Source of the DNA: Parapristionchus giblindavisi | Lineage: Eukaryota; Nematoda; Chromadorea; Rhabditida; Diplogasteridae | Assembly (NCBI GenBank): GCA_943737045.1 | Contig: CALSFV010000418.1 | Span: 1-64,000, forward strand | Reading direction: 5' to 3' | Length of the DNA stretch: 64,000 nt | Shown here: piece by piece, positions 49,601 to 60,793 of the stretch | Numbering within the stretch: the first letter of the stretch is position 1 | How the letters are laid out: each line of letters starts with the position of its first letter | Notes under the pieces: model-generated | Seen by the model: the letters and a program-made list of their open reading frames with translations, nothing else | Database searches by the model: none | What the model was told of the DNA's origin: nothing | Program-made: the position numbers and the translations under genes

Positions 49601-50614
49601 CGCGTAAGCCAAATGTAACGTTTTTCTACGTGACGGTGTAGGCGCATGAGGCAAATGTAACGATGCATTAAGCTATTCGCATTCTTTATTTTTAATTATA
49701 TTTCAAAGAGTTATTTTACGGATATGATAATAGAACATTTTCTTTTATTTTTTTTTGTTTTTTTTAGTACAATAAGCTGATTTGTGGTGACTGTTCCTGG
49801 GAAGATCCTCATATTGGTCATACAACAGTTCGATATAACCATAAGGTTCGTATTCATTAAAAAATATTTGAAAATTATAAAAATCTGTATAAGGAAATTA
49901 TTATGGTGAGAAAATAAAGTATCCTACATTAATTAAATTAATTTATTGATTAGATTGTAATTCAGGTTCGTACTGAATCACAAGAATATGTTAGAATTAA
50001 GAAAGAAGAAATGGAATCGAAAAAGGAAGAAATACTATCGAAATATCAAGTATTGATTGAATTACAAAAAGAACTTGAAAAGGTAAAACTATCACGGGTA
50101 CTTCCAATTAGTTGAACAATTAGTTGAGTTGTATATTCTCATCTTTTTTTCGATACTGAATCATAACTTCTAAATCTCTAAAATCCCATATGCTCTTATG
50201 TGCTTTCGAACATTTGACAGAAAGTAAGATCAAAAGTTGGCAAATTGAACTCAACGCATATTACTATACTTGCATTGCTAAAGAATTGTTCAGAAACTGC
50301 CGGATATCCATCTTCGCGAACAAATTTCTGCCGCCGCTGATGTTATATTCACACAGGAGGTACTTTAATGAAATAATTATTCTATTTGAAATAATTAATT
50401 TTAGGAAGCTAATGAATTGAGATCTACGGTAGATGAGTTCAGTGACACATTTCTTGAATCTGCTAATATTATCATACAATCTATTGATACCGCAATTACA
50501 CTAATTCGAGTGAGTTAAATTGACACTTAACTTTTTATTGGCGAAAGTAGCAATTGCATCATTTTTGAAATTAAAATGAAACAATATTTTCAGGAACAGT
50601 TATCCACATTTTGA
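43640..50614 (+). CDS. RING/B-box/coiled-coil (TRIM-like) gene, copy 6, intact 507-residue model
   Basis: Exons: 43640-43709, 43796-43841, 43889-44030, 44151-44308, 45068-45185, 45213-45322, 45367-45496, 47786-47873, 48354-48438, 49018-49094, 49145-49206, 49285-49335, 49768-49845, 49966-50082, 50294-50359, 50405-50509, 50594-50614. They sum to 1524 nt with no internal stop. RING C3HC4 residues: C280, C283, C299, H301, C304, C307, C319, C322. B-box-like: C357, C360, C372, C377, C385, C388, H394, H397. Residues ~406-501 look like coiled coil. The family's usual second start Met is Val here, so the first ATG is used. A broken duplicate of the fifth exon lies at about 44894-44965 and is skipped in this model. 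Introns hold a small MITE (44376-44583), a TTAA MITE, a 1.6 kb foldback and a TTA-flanked MITE. Probable E3 ligase by family; the substrate is unknown. Confidence 0.83.
44376..44583. mobile_element. MITE of the CTCTGGTATTTC family, AAC flanks
   Basis: Ends CTCTGGTATTTCAAAAC / GGAAATACCAGAG, flanked by AAC (44373-44375, 44584-44586). Relatives show continuous GTAACGACG at this site, so this is a clean insertion in an intron of copy 6. Confidence 0.85.
45732..45852. mobile_element. TTAA-flanked MITE, family 1 copy c
   Basis: TTAAAGGGAGCGGTTCC / GGTTACGCTCCCTTTAA ends. It lies in the long intron of copy 6, and copy 1 lacks it at the same place. Confidence 0.88.
45889..47473. mobile_element. 1.6-kb foldback in copy 6 intron, ACACGCGTG direct repeats
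   Basis: ACACGCGTG lies at 45880-45888 and 47474-47482. Arms of about 400 bases (around 45930-46330 and 46990-47400) encode the same mirrored frame (RDVVKLFGGRNLPTLELCSS). The loop contains a tRNA-like segment (46869-46940). Copy 1 has no such insertion. A 9-bp TSD fits Mutator-like elements, but the terminal repeats are weak. Confidence 0.75.
46869..46942 (-). repeat. tRNA-like segment in foldback loop
   Basis: The minus strand reads GTGTAGTGGATAAGATG (A-box-like), then a T-arm AGGGG-TTCTATC-CCCCT and TTGCCGCA. The T-arm folds, but the acceptor and anticodon stems do not. It resembles 57404-57475, which sits in another foldback's loop. Confidence 0.6.
47489..47560 (+). repeat. tRNA-derived SINE-like segment (Leu/Ser type)
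   Basis: GTAGTCGGGTTGGGTAAGCG followed by CTGGTTCGACTCCTCGAC. Same repeat and same intron as 2692-2800. Confidence 0.6.
48711..48827. mobile_element. MITE, family 2, TTAA flanks
   Basis: Starts TTAAAGGCACAGAGCTAATTT and ends TTAGGGTGGACCTTTAA. The core CGCTCTCTCGTAGACAAAGA is the reverse complement of the core at 18203-18321. Confidence 0.75.
49347..49667. mobile_element. 321-bp Harbinger-like MITE, TTA TSD
   Basis: TTA on both sides (49344-49346, 49668-49670). Ends TGCATCGTTACATTTGCC / GGCAAATGTAACGATGCA are perfect. Arms continue through GCGCGCGTCGGCGTCAATTTTGGAGTG. A TTA target and a long hairpin fit Tourist/PIF-Harbinger MITEs. It lies in an intron of copy 6. Confidence 0.88.
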
Positions 50615-51037
50615 GGCCAAGCATCTTGTAATATTTGATTATGTCATTTATTCTTTTTGAATACTTTTCTACATTCGCCCTTCTTTCATATTTTCATCAT
50701 TGTTTCTTATGATTTTTACTTATTCATCGAACAGTTTCATTATTCACATTCAACATTCCTATTTCTACCTAAACCTTACATTTTTTAAAATTTTGAATTT
50801 CACAAACTCTAAATAAACTGTAAATTCTAACTATATATGGAAAATCGCTAATTCGATAAAGTGTCGAATTCCTTAATTTATGTTACACGAAATATTTTGT
50901 ACATTATTTTTTCTAACATATCCATCACATGTTTCTCTATTTCGTTTCTTTCGTTGGAAAAGCTACCATTACTGAGGCTCAATGGGATTTAATAGTATGT
51001 AGAAATTCCGTTAAACCAAATTTTTACTGAGATTGGG

Positions 51038-51342
51038 TATTATATAATTAAAACTGTCCGAACAATTCAAATTCCGCTCTTTGCCGCGCAATACTCTGAC
51101 TCCGCTCACTTTTTCGCACGATATTCCATTTTCGCTTAGTTTATTGAATTTTATGGAATTTTCTCGTCATTTTATTAGGCTTTCAGCAAAAATAAAATTA
51201 CATGCACTTAAAAACGTTCGGAAAAATCTCCCGAAATTTGGCGAATATTTTGGAGTGCGTTTTTCTCAACGGTGGAGAAGTTTACTAACAATCAGTTCGG
51301 CATTTGCGTGGTGTATGAAAAACTTTTGTAATTCTATAATAC
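51038..51342. mobile_element. ~305-bp TATTATAGAATTA-end MITE, copy
   Basis: Same element as 38981-39286 in opposite orientation, in the first unit of the tandem duplication. Confidence 0.8.
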
Positions 51343-51666
51343 AGATTTATCCTTGGAGTGCGGTCATCTGAAGTATCACTCCTCTCTTCCTCTTATGTTG
51401 GATCTTATAACGCATTCCATTCCAGAGATTAGTGTATGATTATCGATTGATCTTCTAGACCGTCTGGAAGAATTAGTAATCACGTATTTGCAATCTTCAG
51501 ATGCCGCTGAATAGAACATACAATTATATTATCATCGATCAAAATTCCGCTCGAAACATACAATATTTGTCAACATTTCTTTATTTTCCTTGTATTGATT
51601 CACATTCTCGTCTGTTCTTGTTTGCTTTAAATTCTTGATTGCCTATTCCTCAGGGAGAATTCACGT

Positions 51667-51748
51667 GACCAGGTGGCCGAGTGGTTAAGGCGTTGGACTG
51701 CTAATCCAATGGGGTTTCCCCGCGTGAGTTCGAATCTCATCCTGGTCG
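51667..51748 (+). tRNA. tRNA-Ser (anticodon GCU)
   Basis: An intact 82-base class II cloverleaf, followed by TTTTTGCATTTTTTTT. It is the first member of a 1234-bp tandem duplication. Confidence 0.95.
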
Positions 51749-52271
51749 AAATTTTTGCATTTTTTTTCTTAGGACATTGAGAAATTCATCCCTGTCATTA
51801 TCAAAAATGACATTTCCAAATAAAGTCGATACATTTCGTGTAAAATGTTTCCTAAATCAATAAAAATACCATCAGATTTGATATAGATGGTGACAGAGAT
51901 AAAAGTCAAGACAAGTTCAAAGTCCTCATTTCAAGTTGGCTTCTTAATAAAGATAATATGGCTCTTATCAAAAATTTGTGGAGGGGCATAACTCTGGTTC
52001 AGGATTTCGCTCGAACAGCGCTGAAGAATAAGTGGCTCTGGCCGCACAAGCTCGCAAATGATGACTTAAGTATAACAAAGAAAAGTGCTGGAATGGGAAT
52101 GCCATGTACGAAAAATCACCACCTCGATAAAGTGTCGAATTCCTTTCTAACATATCCATCACATGTTTCTCTATTTCGTTTCTTTCGTTGGAAAAGCTAC
52201 CATTACTGAGGCTCAATGGGATTTAATAGTATGTAGAAATTCCGTTAAACCAAATTTTTACTGAGATTGGG

Positions 52272-52576
52272 TATTATATAATTAAAACTGTCCGAACAAT
52301 TCAAATTCCGCTCTTTGCCGCGCAATACTCTGACTCCGCTCACTTTTTCGCACGATATTCCATTTTCGCTTAGTTTATTGAATTTTATGGAATTTTCTCG
52401 TCATTTTATTAGGCTTTCAGCAAAAATAAAATTACATGCACTTAAAAACGTTCGGAAAAATCTCCCGAAATTTGGCGAATATTTTGGAGTGGGTTTTTCT
52501 CAACGGTGGAGAAGTTTACTAACAATCAGTTCGGCATTTGCGTGGTGTATGAAAAACTTTTGTAATTCTATAATAC
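52272..52576. mobile_element. ~305-bp TATTATAGAATTA-end MITE, duplicated copy
   Basis: Duplicate of 51038-51342 at +1234 bases. Confidence 0.8.
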
Positions 52577-52900
52577 AGATTTATCCTTGGAGTGCGGTCA
52601 TCTGAAGTATCACTCCTCTCTTCCTCTTATGTTGGATCTTATAACGCATTCCATTCCAGAGATTAGTGTATGATTATCGATTGATCTTCTAGACCGTCTG
52701 GAAGAATTAGTAATCACGTATTTGCAATCTTCAGATGCCGCTGAATAGAACATACAATTATATTATCATCGATCAAAATTCCGCTCGAAACATACAATAT
52801 TTGTCAACATTTCTTTATTTTCCTTGTATTGATTCACATTCTCGTCTGTTCTTGTTTGCTTTAAATTCTTGATTGCCTATTCCTCAGGGAGAATTCACGT

Positions 52901-52982
52901 GACCAGGTGGCCGAGTGGTTAAGGCGTTGGACTGCTAATCCAATGGGGTTTCCCCGCGTGAGTTCGAATCTCATCCTGGTCG
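52901..52982 (+). tRNA. tRNA-Ser (anticodon GCU), tandem duplicate
   Basis: Same sequence as 51667-51748, exactly 1234 bases downstream, with the same T-run terminator. The extra gene was created by the tandem duplication. Confidence 0.95.
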
Positions 52983-53378
52983 AAATTTTTGCATTTTTTT
53001 TCTTAGGACATTGAGAAATTCATCCCTGTCATTATCAAAAATGACATTTCCAAATAAAGTCGATACATTTCGTGTAAAATGTTTCCTAAATCAATAAAAA
53101 TACCATCAGATTTGATATAGATGGTGACAGAGATAAAAGTCAAGAAAAGTTCAAAGTCATTTCCTCATTTCAAGTTGGCTTCGTAATAAGGATATTACGG
53201 ATCTTATCAAAAATTTGTGAGCGGTTGCGGGGCATAACTCTGGTTCAGGATTTCGCTCGCACAGCTCTGAAGAATAAGTGGCTCTGGCCGCACAAGCTCG
53301 CAAATGATGACTTAAGTATAACAAAGAAAAGCGCTGCAATGGGAATGCCATGTACAACATAACCCATCTCGAAATCAC

Positions 53379-55082
53379 CACCTCGATAAAGTGTCGAATT
53401 CCTTAATTTATGCTACACGAAATATTTCATAAATACATTAATTTTTTTATTACATCTCCATCATCTTTCTCCATTTCGTTTTCCTCTGGAGCAGCTACAA
53501 TAGCTGAGGCATAATGGGATGTAATAGTAAGTAGAAATTCCGCTAAACCCAAATTTTTACTGATTTTGGGTACATAATTACTCTTGGAGTGCGTCCACGC
53601 GGTCATCTGAAGCATCACTCCTCTCTTCCTCGTTCGTTCGTTCTTCTCACACCTTCCAATCCAGAGAAAAATGATTATCGATATATTTTCTACACCATCT
53701 AGAAGAATCAATCCTTTGCTACTTTGCTCGGATCCCTCTTAAGAAATTGATAAATTCATCTCGTTCATTATCAAAAAAAATATAAATAAAAAAAATATAA
53801 ATATTAAAAAAAATGACATAGCACTTCTATTCACTGGGACACTGTGTCTGAACAATTGTAACTATTCAAACGAGGAAACGATAGGGAGAAAAGGATTTGA
53901 ACATTATTCGAATTGGAACCAATCAATTTCGATTGAAAAATAAACCGAGATAAAGGCCAAATAAAGTCGATACAATTCATGTAAAATGTGTCTTAAATCA
54001 ATAAAAAAGAGCAGCAGATTTGATATAGGTTGTGACGGAGATAAAAGTCAAGAAAAGTTCAAAGTCATTTCCTCATTTCAAGTTGGCTTCGTAATAAGGA
54101 TATTACGGCTCTTATCAAAAATTTGTGAGCGGTTGCGGGGCATAACTCTGGTTCAGGATTTCGCTTGCACAGCTCTGAAGAGGAAGTGGCTCTGGCCGCA
54201 CAAGCTCGCAAATGATGAGTACTGGAGGTGGAGTCGATCAGTAATCAGTGGAACCCTCGTCGCAGGAGAACGAAAGGAAGACGACCGACAAAATGGTGCG
54301 ACCTGTTCATGACGACAGTTGGATCTAACTTCCTAAGCGAACCCTGGAGCAGGAATTGGAATGCCATGTACAACAGAGCCCTCGACCTTACGAACGTTTG
54401 TTTGAAATGAATGAAAAATGAGATCATTCATTTTGTGGATAAAAGATCTTTGGCTCTTACTGTGCTTTTTTAAAATGAAAACTAATATGACAAAACAATG
54501 AATTGGAAAAAAGCCGCCATGATGTTTGAATAATAATGGTTTTTATCAAACGATGAACAGATCTAGTTGATCACTGATATTTCAGTTTCTATATTCTTAT
54601 CCAAGCAGATACAATGTCTATGTATATCTGATTCACTAGCTTTGTGTGGACAAGGTCACGGTATGTAGCATGCTATGTACCTTGTGGCAGGACGCCATAT
54701 ATTCGTAACAATGCACATATTCTTATATCGCTTGGTATCTCTCTACCCCTTAGAATTTTGACCATCTCTTTATCCTTTTCGCTTGTATTATTTAAATATA
54801 GTAATTCTTGACATGTTTTCGATGCAAGGCGTCAAGTTAATATTTCAGTTTCTATATTCTTATCCAAGTAGTCTATGTATACCTCGCTTGGTATCTCTCT
54901 AGCCTTAGAATGTTGACCATTTCACTTACGTAATCTAACTTACGTAATGTGGTAATTCTTGATATGTTTCCGATGCAAAAAGTAATAGCGTTATTGTGAT
55001 TCAAACCTGTTCAAATTGTAAATGATATATTAATTTTTTTTAACAATGTAATACTTTTATTAAATTTTCTAAATTCAGTTGA
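53379..55082. other. Spacer upstream of copy 7
   Basis: Unit DNA with an RTE-like fragment (54110-54412), a microsatellite-like AAAAAATATAAATA run near 53767-53815, the conserved upstream block (54640-54750) and a partial second copy of it at 54840-54925. No gene recognised. Confidence 0.5.
54110..54412 (+). repeat. RTE-like LINE C-terminal fragment
   Basis: LVQDFACTALKRKWLWPHKL, then in the next frame NPRRRRTKGRRPTKWCDLF. Shorter copies of the first part lie at 51960-52050 and 53210-53300. Confidence 0.6.
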
Positions 55083-55741
55083 ATGATGAACTTCGTTGAA
55101 CGTGAAGAATATACGATTGATCGTGCAGGTACCTTCTATCAAATATCTCAAGGTACAAACATATTGAACATAAAGATGCCCGAGTAATTGTTATTTTGCT
55201 ATATCATTATTGTAATTATTATCAGATATTTTTTTCCACTATTCTTCCAAAGGATTTCTTACGTGGATGAATGGGTGCGTCTTTTCAAATTTTATAACAA
55301 ATGAATTTATCATTTGAGAAAGGGAAAAGATAGCATACCATTTATAAGTAAAGGAATATACGGAGTTGTCCGCGATGGTCTCCTCTTCAAAACTAATCTT
55401 TTTGATAGTGATATTTGGAGAATGACGCATACATCTGGGAAGTTCGCTCCTAATCAATCCGTAAGTGCAAACTCTGCTATTCTAATTGTCAGTGAACATA
55501 TTTTGCTTATTGCTTGGCACTTGGGCAAAAAGTGGTATAAACCGATCGCGCCTAAATCGTAGACAGATGTAGTATAATAATAATAATAATAATTTTTTTT
55601 ATTATTATTATACTACATCTCGCGAACGGTGTTTGGGTTCGTTATGTCCGCGCCCTCGATAAATAACGTAAGTTGGATAAAATAACATAATAATTTCAAA
55701 GTTTACGGATTCATTCGATATGTGCATACGACGATGGGCAG

Positions 55742-56274
55742 CAGGGTTGTGCGGAAAATAATTTTCGGAAAATATTTCGGAAAACTTTTTTTCCGGTCAA
55801 AAAAACCGGAAAAATCAGGAAAAACCGGAAAATCCGGAAAAATTCTGTAAAACGCATTTTGTAGTGTTTTGTCTAACAATTACTTTCAAAAACAATCAAA
55901 GTGAACATAGTAATGATCAAAAATCATTTAGCAGCTAATAAAAGATAACAATCATCCTAAAACATATTAACGAACAATGCGAAGCTTAGAATTCTAGGAG
56001 TCGAATGTTCACATTAAGGAACAACACTGCATATATACTTTATTATTGATGATTATTAGCGAATCATGGGTAAGAACTATAACCAGTCTGATAAAAATGA
56101 CCAAAAAATCTTCAAATGTTGTGTTTCATAAGTTTTTTTCACTCTGTACAGCATTTAATTTTTTTCCGGTTTTCCGGTATTTTTTCGGAAAATTTTCCGA
56201 CCGGAAAATTTTCCGAAAAGGGGTCGGAAAAACCGGAAAATTTTTCCGGTCGGAAAATTTTCCGCACAACCCTG
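55742..56274. mobile_element. Non-autonomous hAT-like element with perfect 8-bp TSD
   Basis: Ends CAGGGTTGTGCGGAAAA / TTTTCCGCACAACCCTG. The TSD ATGGGCAG is at 55734-55741 and 56275-56282. The subterminal regions are TTTTCCGG/CCGGAAAA arrays. It is nested in the larger foldback in the copy 7 intron. Confidence 0.92.
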
Positions 56275-57244
56275 ATGGGCAGTAATAAGCAGGTAGATTC
56301 AACCAAGTGTCATCCCGATCCAAAACTGTGAGACCCAGAATTAGAAAAAAAAACATATTTAAAAATATGTTTTATTTTCCTACACTTGCCTCTCGGTGTC
56401 GGTAATTTTGATTCCTTAAATTTGACGAGTACTCTTTAGTGTAACTATTCGATGAAAATGAACTAAGTCACATTCATGAAAAGTTGTCTTCTTCCCGAAA
56501 AAAAACAACGACTGATTCGCCTTTTTTATCACGAACTGACTCGAATAAACGTGCGCCTACCATAATCCATATGAGGAAATTCAAAAATTAGGCAATCACT
56601 GTATTATTAAGCTTTCGATTTCTGTGTTATATTTTTGTTTTCTTTTATCGTTAGTTTGTTGTCTGAATATCTGAGTAGAGTAATATGACACTATTTTTCG
56701 AAAAATGTTTCGCCATTTTCAAATATTCTCAAATTTTTGATCGATAGAATATTTCTGCACTTAGCAGCTAGTAGCAAGGCAACACAAGTACATTTTATAT
56801 GAACAATATTATATTTTTGTTTTTTTAAATATTCTTTTATATAAATATATTTGCAACAGAGTCTTTCTTTGATGTAAATTGTAATCCCATCCGGAAAGGA
56901 TGAGAGGACAATTTACATCAAAGAAAGACATGAATCGAAGAAACTCATGAAATGTTATTATAGTTTGCGAATAAAATGCATAAAAATATGCCAAGAATAT
57001 GAGAAGATTTGAATATTTCAAGACATTTTTTCGAAAAATAATGTCATATTACTCCTCAGATATTCAGACAACAAGCAAATGATAAAAGAAAACAAAAATA
57101 TAACACCGAAATCGAATGCTAAACAATACAGGGTTTGCCGAATTTTTAATTTCCGCTTTTGGATAGGCGCACGCTTATTCGAGTTAATTTTAAAAATACG
57201 AATTAGTTGTGGTTTTTTGGGAAGATGACATCTTTTCACGAATG

Positions 57245-57690
57245 TGCCTTACAAGGGAATGACCAACCATCCCCGTCGAGTTATGACTAGTGACATATAC
57301 CATTCGAATCGCCATGTGATTCTGATAATACATCGTTAATGACTCGACTCAAAAGCAAAACATTTCAAACTTTCTACAGCAACAAAATCAGCAAAAGAAG
57401 AGTGCGGCAAGGGGGGTCGAACCCTTGACAGTCAAAAGTAAACGCAGGCATCTTATCCACTACACTACACGAGCCGATGTTTCGAAAGAAGATAGTAGAG
57501 TTCATCAACCCATCCGCATGCGTTGTGTAGGAAACCACACGAATTTGACCGAATTTCAATATCGATTTTCTCGAAGATCATAAACGTTTGAGTCGAGTCA
57601 TTAACGATGCATTATCAGAATCACATGGCGAGTCGAATGGCATATGTCACTAGTCATAACTCGACGGGGATGGTTGGTCATTCCCTTGTT
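57245..57690. mobile_element. Palindromic element with tRNA-like loop
   Basis: TTACAAGGGAATGACCAACC at the left pairs with GGTTGGTCATTCCCTTGT at the right. The arms (CGACGGGGATGG, TGAGTCGAGTCATTAACGAT) extend for ~110 bases. The loop carries the minus-strand tRNA-like segment 57404-57475 (GTGTAGTGGATAAGATG ... GGGTTCGACCCCC). Confidence 0.8.
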
Positions 57691-58269
57691 AGTTCATTTT
57701 CATAGAATAATTAAACAAATGCATTCTCTTAAGGAATACAAATGACCCTTTCCGAGAAGCTATGGTAGGAAAAAATAAAACAATTTTTTTTTAATATTTA
57801 AAAAAAAATGTTCTGGGTCTCGTAGTTTTGGATCGGGATGACACTTGGCGGAATTTACCGGCTTATAATTGTCTATCGTCGTATGCATCAAACGAATTCG
57901 TAAACGTTGAATTTTTGATGTCATTTTATCGTACTTTCGTTATTTAGCGAGGGTGCAGACATGACGAACCCAAACTCCGTCTGCGGGCCCACTTGCCAGG
58001 ATATTGTTGCTTGAGCCATATCTCTCATATATCCATTTTTACAGAATAAAAGTGGAATAAGAATAATTCGATTACGGAAAGATTCTTCCTACATGTTGAT
58101 TGAAAGAGAAGAACATCGGAATGCATCATTTGCTATTCCATATGGCGATTTACGATTTGAAGGGCATGAACTGTCTAAATTTCTACACGTTCTTTCTTTT
58201 CACTTGGCAGGGTCAGTTTTGGATTTTCGTGCTAAATGAAATCTTCAGCAACATTTTTTTAAAACATTT

Positions 58270-58455
58270 TAAATTTAAACACTTTATCGAGATCAACGAA
58301 GCGGTGGGCCACCAGAACTGTAGTGACACGATATGGTTCCATTGATCCTTGTTTCTTGCAACGTTCATAAAGCCTGGCCTGACTATCTTCACAAATTCAT
58401 CATTCCATCTCAATTCGGGTCTTCCTCTTGATCGCTTTTCAGCAACATGTTCAAC
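58270..58455 (-). repeat. RTE-like LINE C-terminal fragment, different family
   Basis: The minus-strand frame reads SRGRPELRWNDEFVK and NVARNKDQWNHI, the GRP-RW-D ... W pattern of LINE ORF C-termini. It is flanked by AT-rich DNA in a copy 7 intron. Confidence 0.55.
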
Positions 58456-59199
58456 ACCTCTTGTTTTCTTATTTATGTAGTATGTTTTCTAAATTTTCCA
58501 TTTTTTTAAGTTCGCGACGAACTCTGCGCTTAAAAAATTTATAATCATCTTTCGAGATATTCGTTCCTGATTTTTTTTCGGCGGAAATCTAACTCATACA
58601 TGACTATATTCGTGGCTGCGTTTGGCGAATTAAGGTCAAAAAGTATGACGTGTTCGCGGTATTCGGGAAATTGAAATCACGTGACACAGTATTCTGGTCC
58701 AAGCCATTTTTCTTCCAAAGCAAGACAAAGGAGAGACCATTGTATTCGAGAGAGTTTGTATGTTGAGCGGTCGTTCTTGCTTTGAAAGTCATGAGAACGC
58801 TGTGGTGAGCTTCTCAAATCTGTTTCAAATATATTCCGCATAATTTATAAGTTCTTATAAGGGAAGCGCCAGTTGAAAAAAAAACAATTCTGAAAGCTAC
58901 CCATACGGTTGGTTGGTTACGATTGAGGATGAGATGTTAAGAAATGGTTTCAAAAGTTGCCAACCTACCAATCGGTATTTTTTAAACAAAATCGCTGCAA
59001 AATTGTTATGAAATAACGATGAAAATAATGTTGAGGTAGTTTGTAAAAATTAACAAAAAAACATTATGACTGGGGCGGGAATTGCACCAGTGCGGTTGGT
59101 GTGATGGTCATATTTGCTATCGATTGAAAATATCGATTGGAATGTCCGATTGGCAGCTTTTGAAACCATTTTTACTAAATATTTCTCAGCCCTAGCCAC

Positions 59200-59685
59200 C
59201 AGGGTCGACCCCTTTTCGGAAAATTTTCCGGTCGGAAAATTTTCCGAAAAAATACCGGAAAACCGGAAAAAATTATATGCTGTACAGAGTAAAAAATACA
59301 CATGAAACACAACATTTGAAGATTTTTTGGTCATTTTTATCAGACTGGTCATAGTTTTTACCCATGATTAGATAATAATGATCAATCACGTACATATATG
59401 GCGTTGTTGTTCCTAAACGTGAACATTCAACTCCTAGGATTCTAAGCTTCACATTGTTCGTTTATATGTTTTTGGGTAATTGTTTTCTTTTATTAGCTGC
59501 AAAATGATTTTTGATCATTCCTATGTATACTTTGACCGTTTTCGAAAGTAATTGTTAGACGAAACACTTGAAAATGCGCTTTTTTCCGGTTTTTCCGTTT
59601 TTTTTTTCGGATTTTTTCCGGTATTTTAGACCGGAAAAAAAGTTTTCCCAAATTTTATCCGAAAAATATTTTCCGCACAACCCTG
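59200..59685. mobile_element. hAT-like element, relative of 55742-56274 with a damaged left end
   Basis: The right end TTTTCCGCACAACCCTG and the CCGGAAAA/TTTTCCGG arrays match 55742-56274 in reverse orientation. The left side enters at an internal CGACCCCTTTTCGG block, so the first ~50 bases are deleted. No matching 8-bp flanks were found. Confidence 0.75.
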
Positions 59686-60793
59686 CACAACCCCTCATGG
59701 AACACACCGATTTTAAGGCTTGTTGCATTCTGTATCATGGATGATTGTGGTTCTTGCACTATTCGCCGATATCCGCCTGAATCAAAAGGATATATAGAGA
59801 AGAGTGGATTACCTGGTGTAATAATAAGTTATGCGGTAGCTTGAGTACTTTTAATTTTTACAGAGCACTGAGCAATCAGTAATGTTCAACAACTGGATAT
59901 TTTATGCGTCTCATGAGAACGAATTAGTTGCAGTGAATATGAATGATCTGACATGGGAAACTATCAAGACAAAGTAAGTTTTGTTTAAAAAAGGTATGCA
60001 ATGAAGTTGTATTCTAGCTTGAAAGCTTGGTCCATTATTGCTGGAATAGATGAAAATGGAGTTGTAAATATAAGCAGTTCGAATAATTCGTGTACTCTCC
60101 TCTTCTCTGCTCAACTTCCTAAGAAGTATTTGGTAAGGTGATCTCATACTTTCTCCCCTGTTTCGCTCTCATTATTAGACAATCAGAAAAGAATACCCAA
60201 TATACTCTAATTTGATACCTTAGTTGGCATTCGGGTCACACCCTTTATTGTAATGATTTGGAAAATGAGTACTGTACAATGTACATAACCCGTGATTGTT
60301 TACAAGTCGTCACGAAATCACCTACGATTTTCATAGCCGTTTTCGTTAAGGAAAAGACCGACACGATATTCATAAAAGATCCTTCATATTCCAAATTTGA
60401 AGACTCACTAAACTGTGAAATATGTATGGAAAAATTTGGTATGTTGACTTTATCGTTTGGAGTGATAGAATTATATCAATTTATTGTCTAACAAGAAATT
60501 AAATTGAGGTTTTCAAAAAAATTAAAACCGTTTTTTACAATGAATTACATTTTACTGCATCACAATTTTTGATGAAGAAATTGTTGCAAATAGGCGTAAT
60601 TAGATTCTGAAAATTAAATTTTGCAAAGATTTTAATTATTTTCTGAAAAAAATATTCTTGAGTAATGTATGAGTAAACTATTGTTAATTCAAGATTCAAA
60701 TGTTCGAATTCCCCACACTCTTCATTGCGGTCATACATTCTGCAAAGTTTGCATTGAAGCTGTAAAGAAAGACGATAGGTTCGATTTTATTCA

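Larger units (their letters stand above)
50911..53378 (+). repeat. Tandem duplication, 1234-bp unit, containing tRNA-Ser
   Basis: Units about 50911-52144 and 52145-53378 align at a fixed 1234-base offset (tRNA 51667/52901, MITE 51038/52272), with very few differences by eye (for example GTGCG/GTGGG near 51259/52493). The junction is at CGAATTCCTTTCTAACATAT, a fusion of the unit's end and start at a short T-run. Confidence 0.92.
55500..58020. mobile_element. ~2.5-kb foldback in copy 7 intron with nested elements
   Basis: The left side has GCTTGGCACTTGGGC and GTTTGGGTTCGTTATGTCCG, and the right side has mirrored CATGACGAACCCAAACTCCG and GGGCCCACTTGCCAGG. The inner arms share GGATCGGGATGACACTTGG. 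Nested inside are the hAT-like element 55742-56274, a hairpin near 56865-56935 and the palindrome 57245-57690. A similar single arm occurs at about 27960-28250. Boundaries are approximate. Confidence 0.65.
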
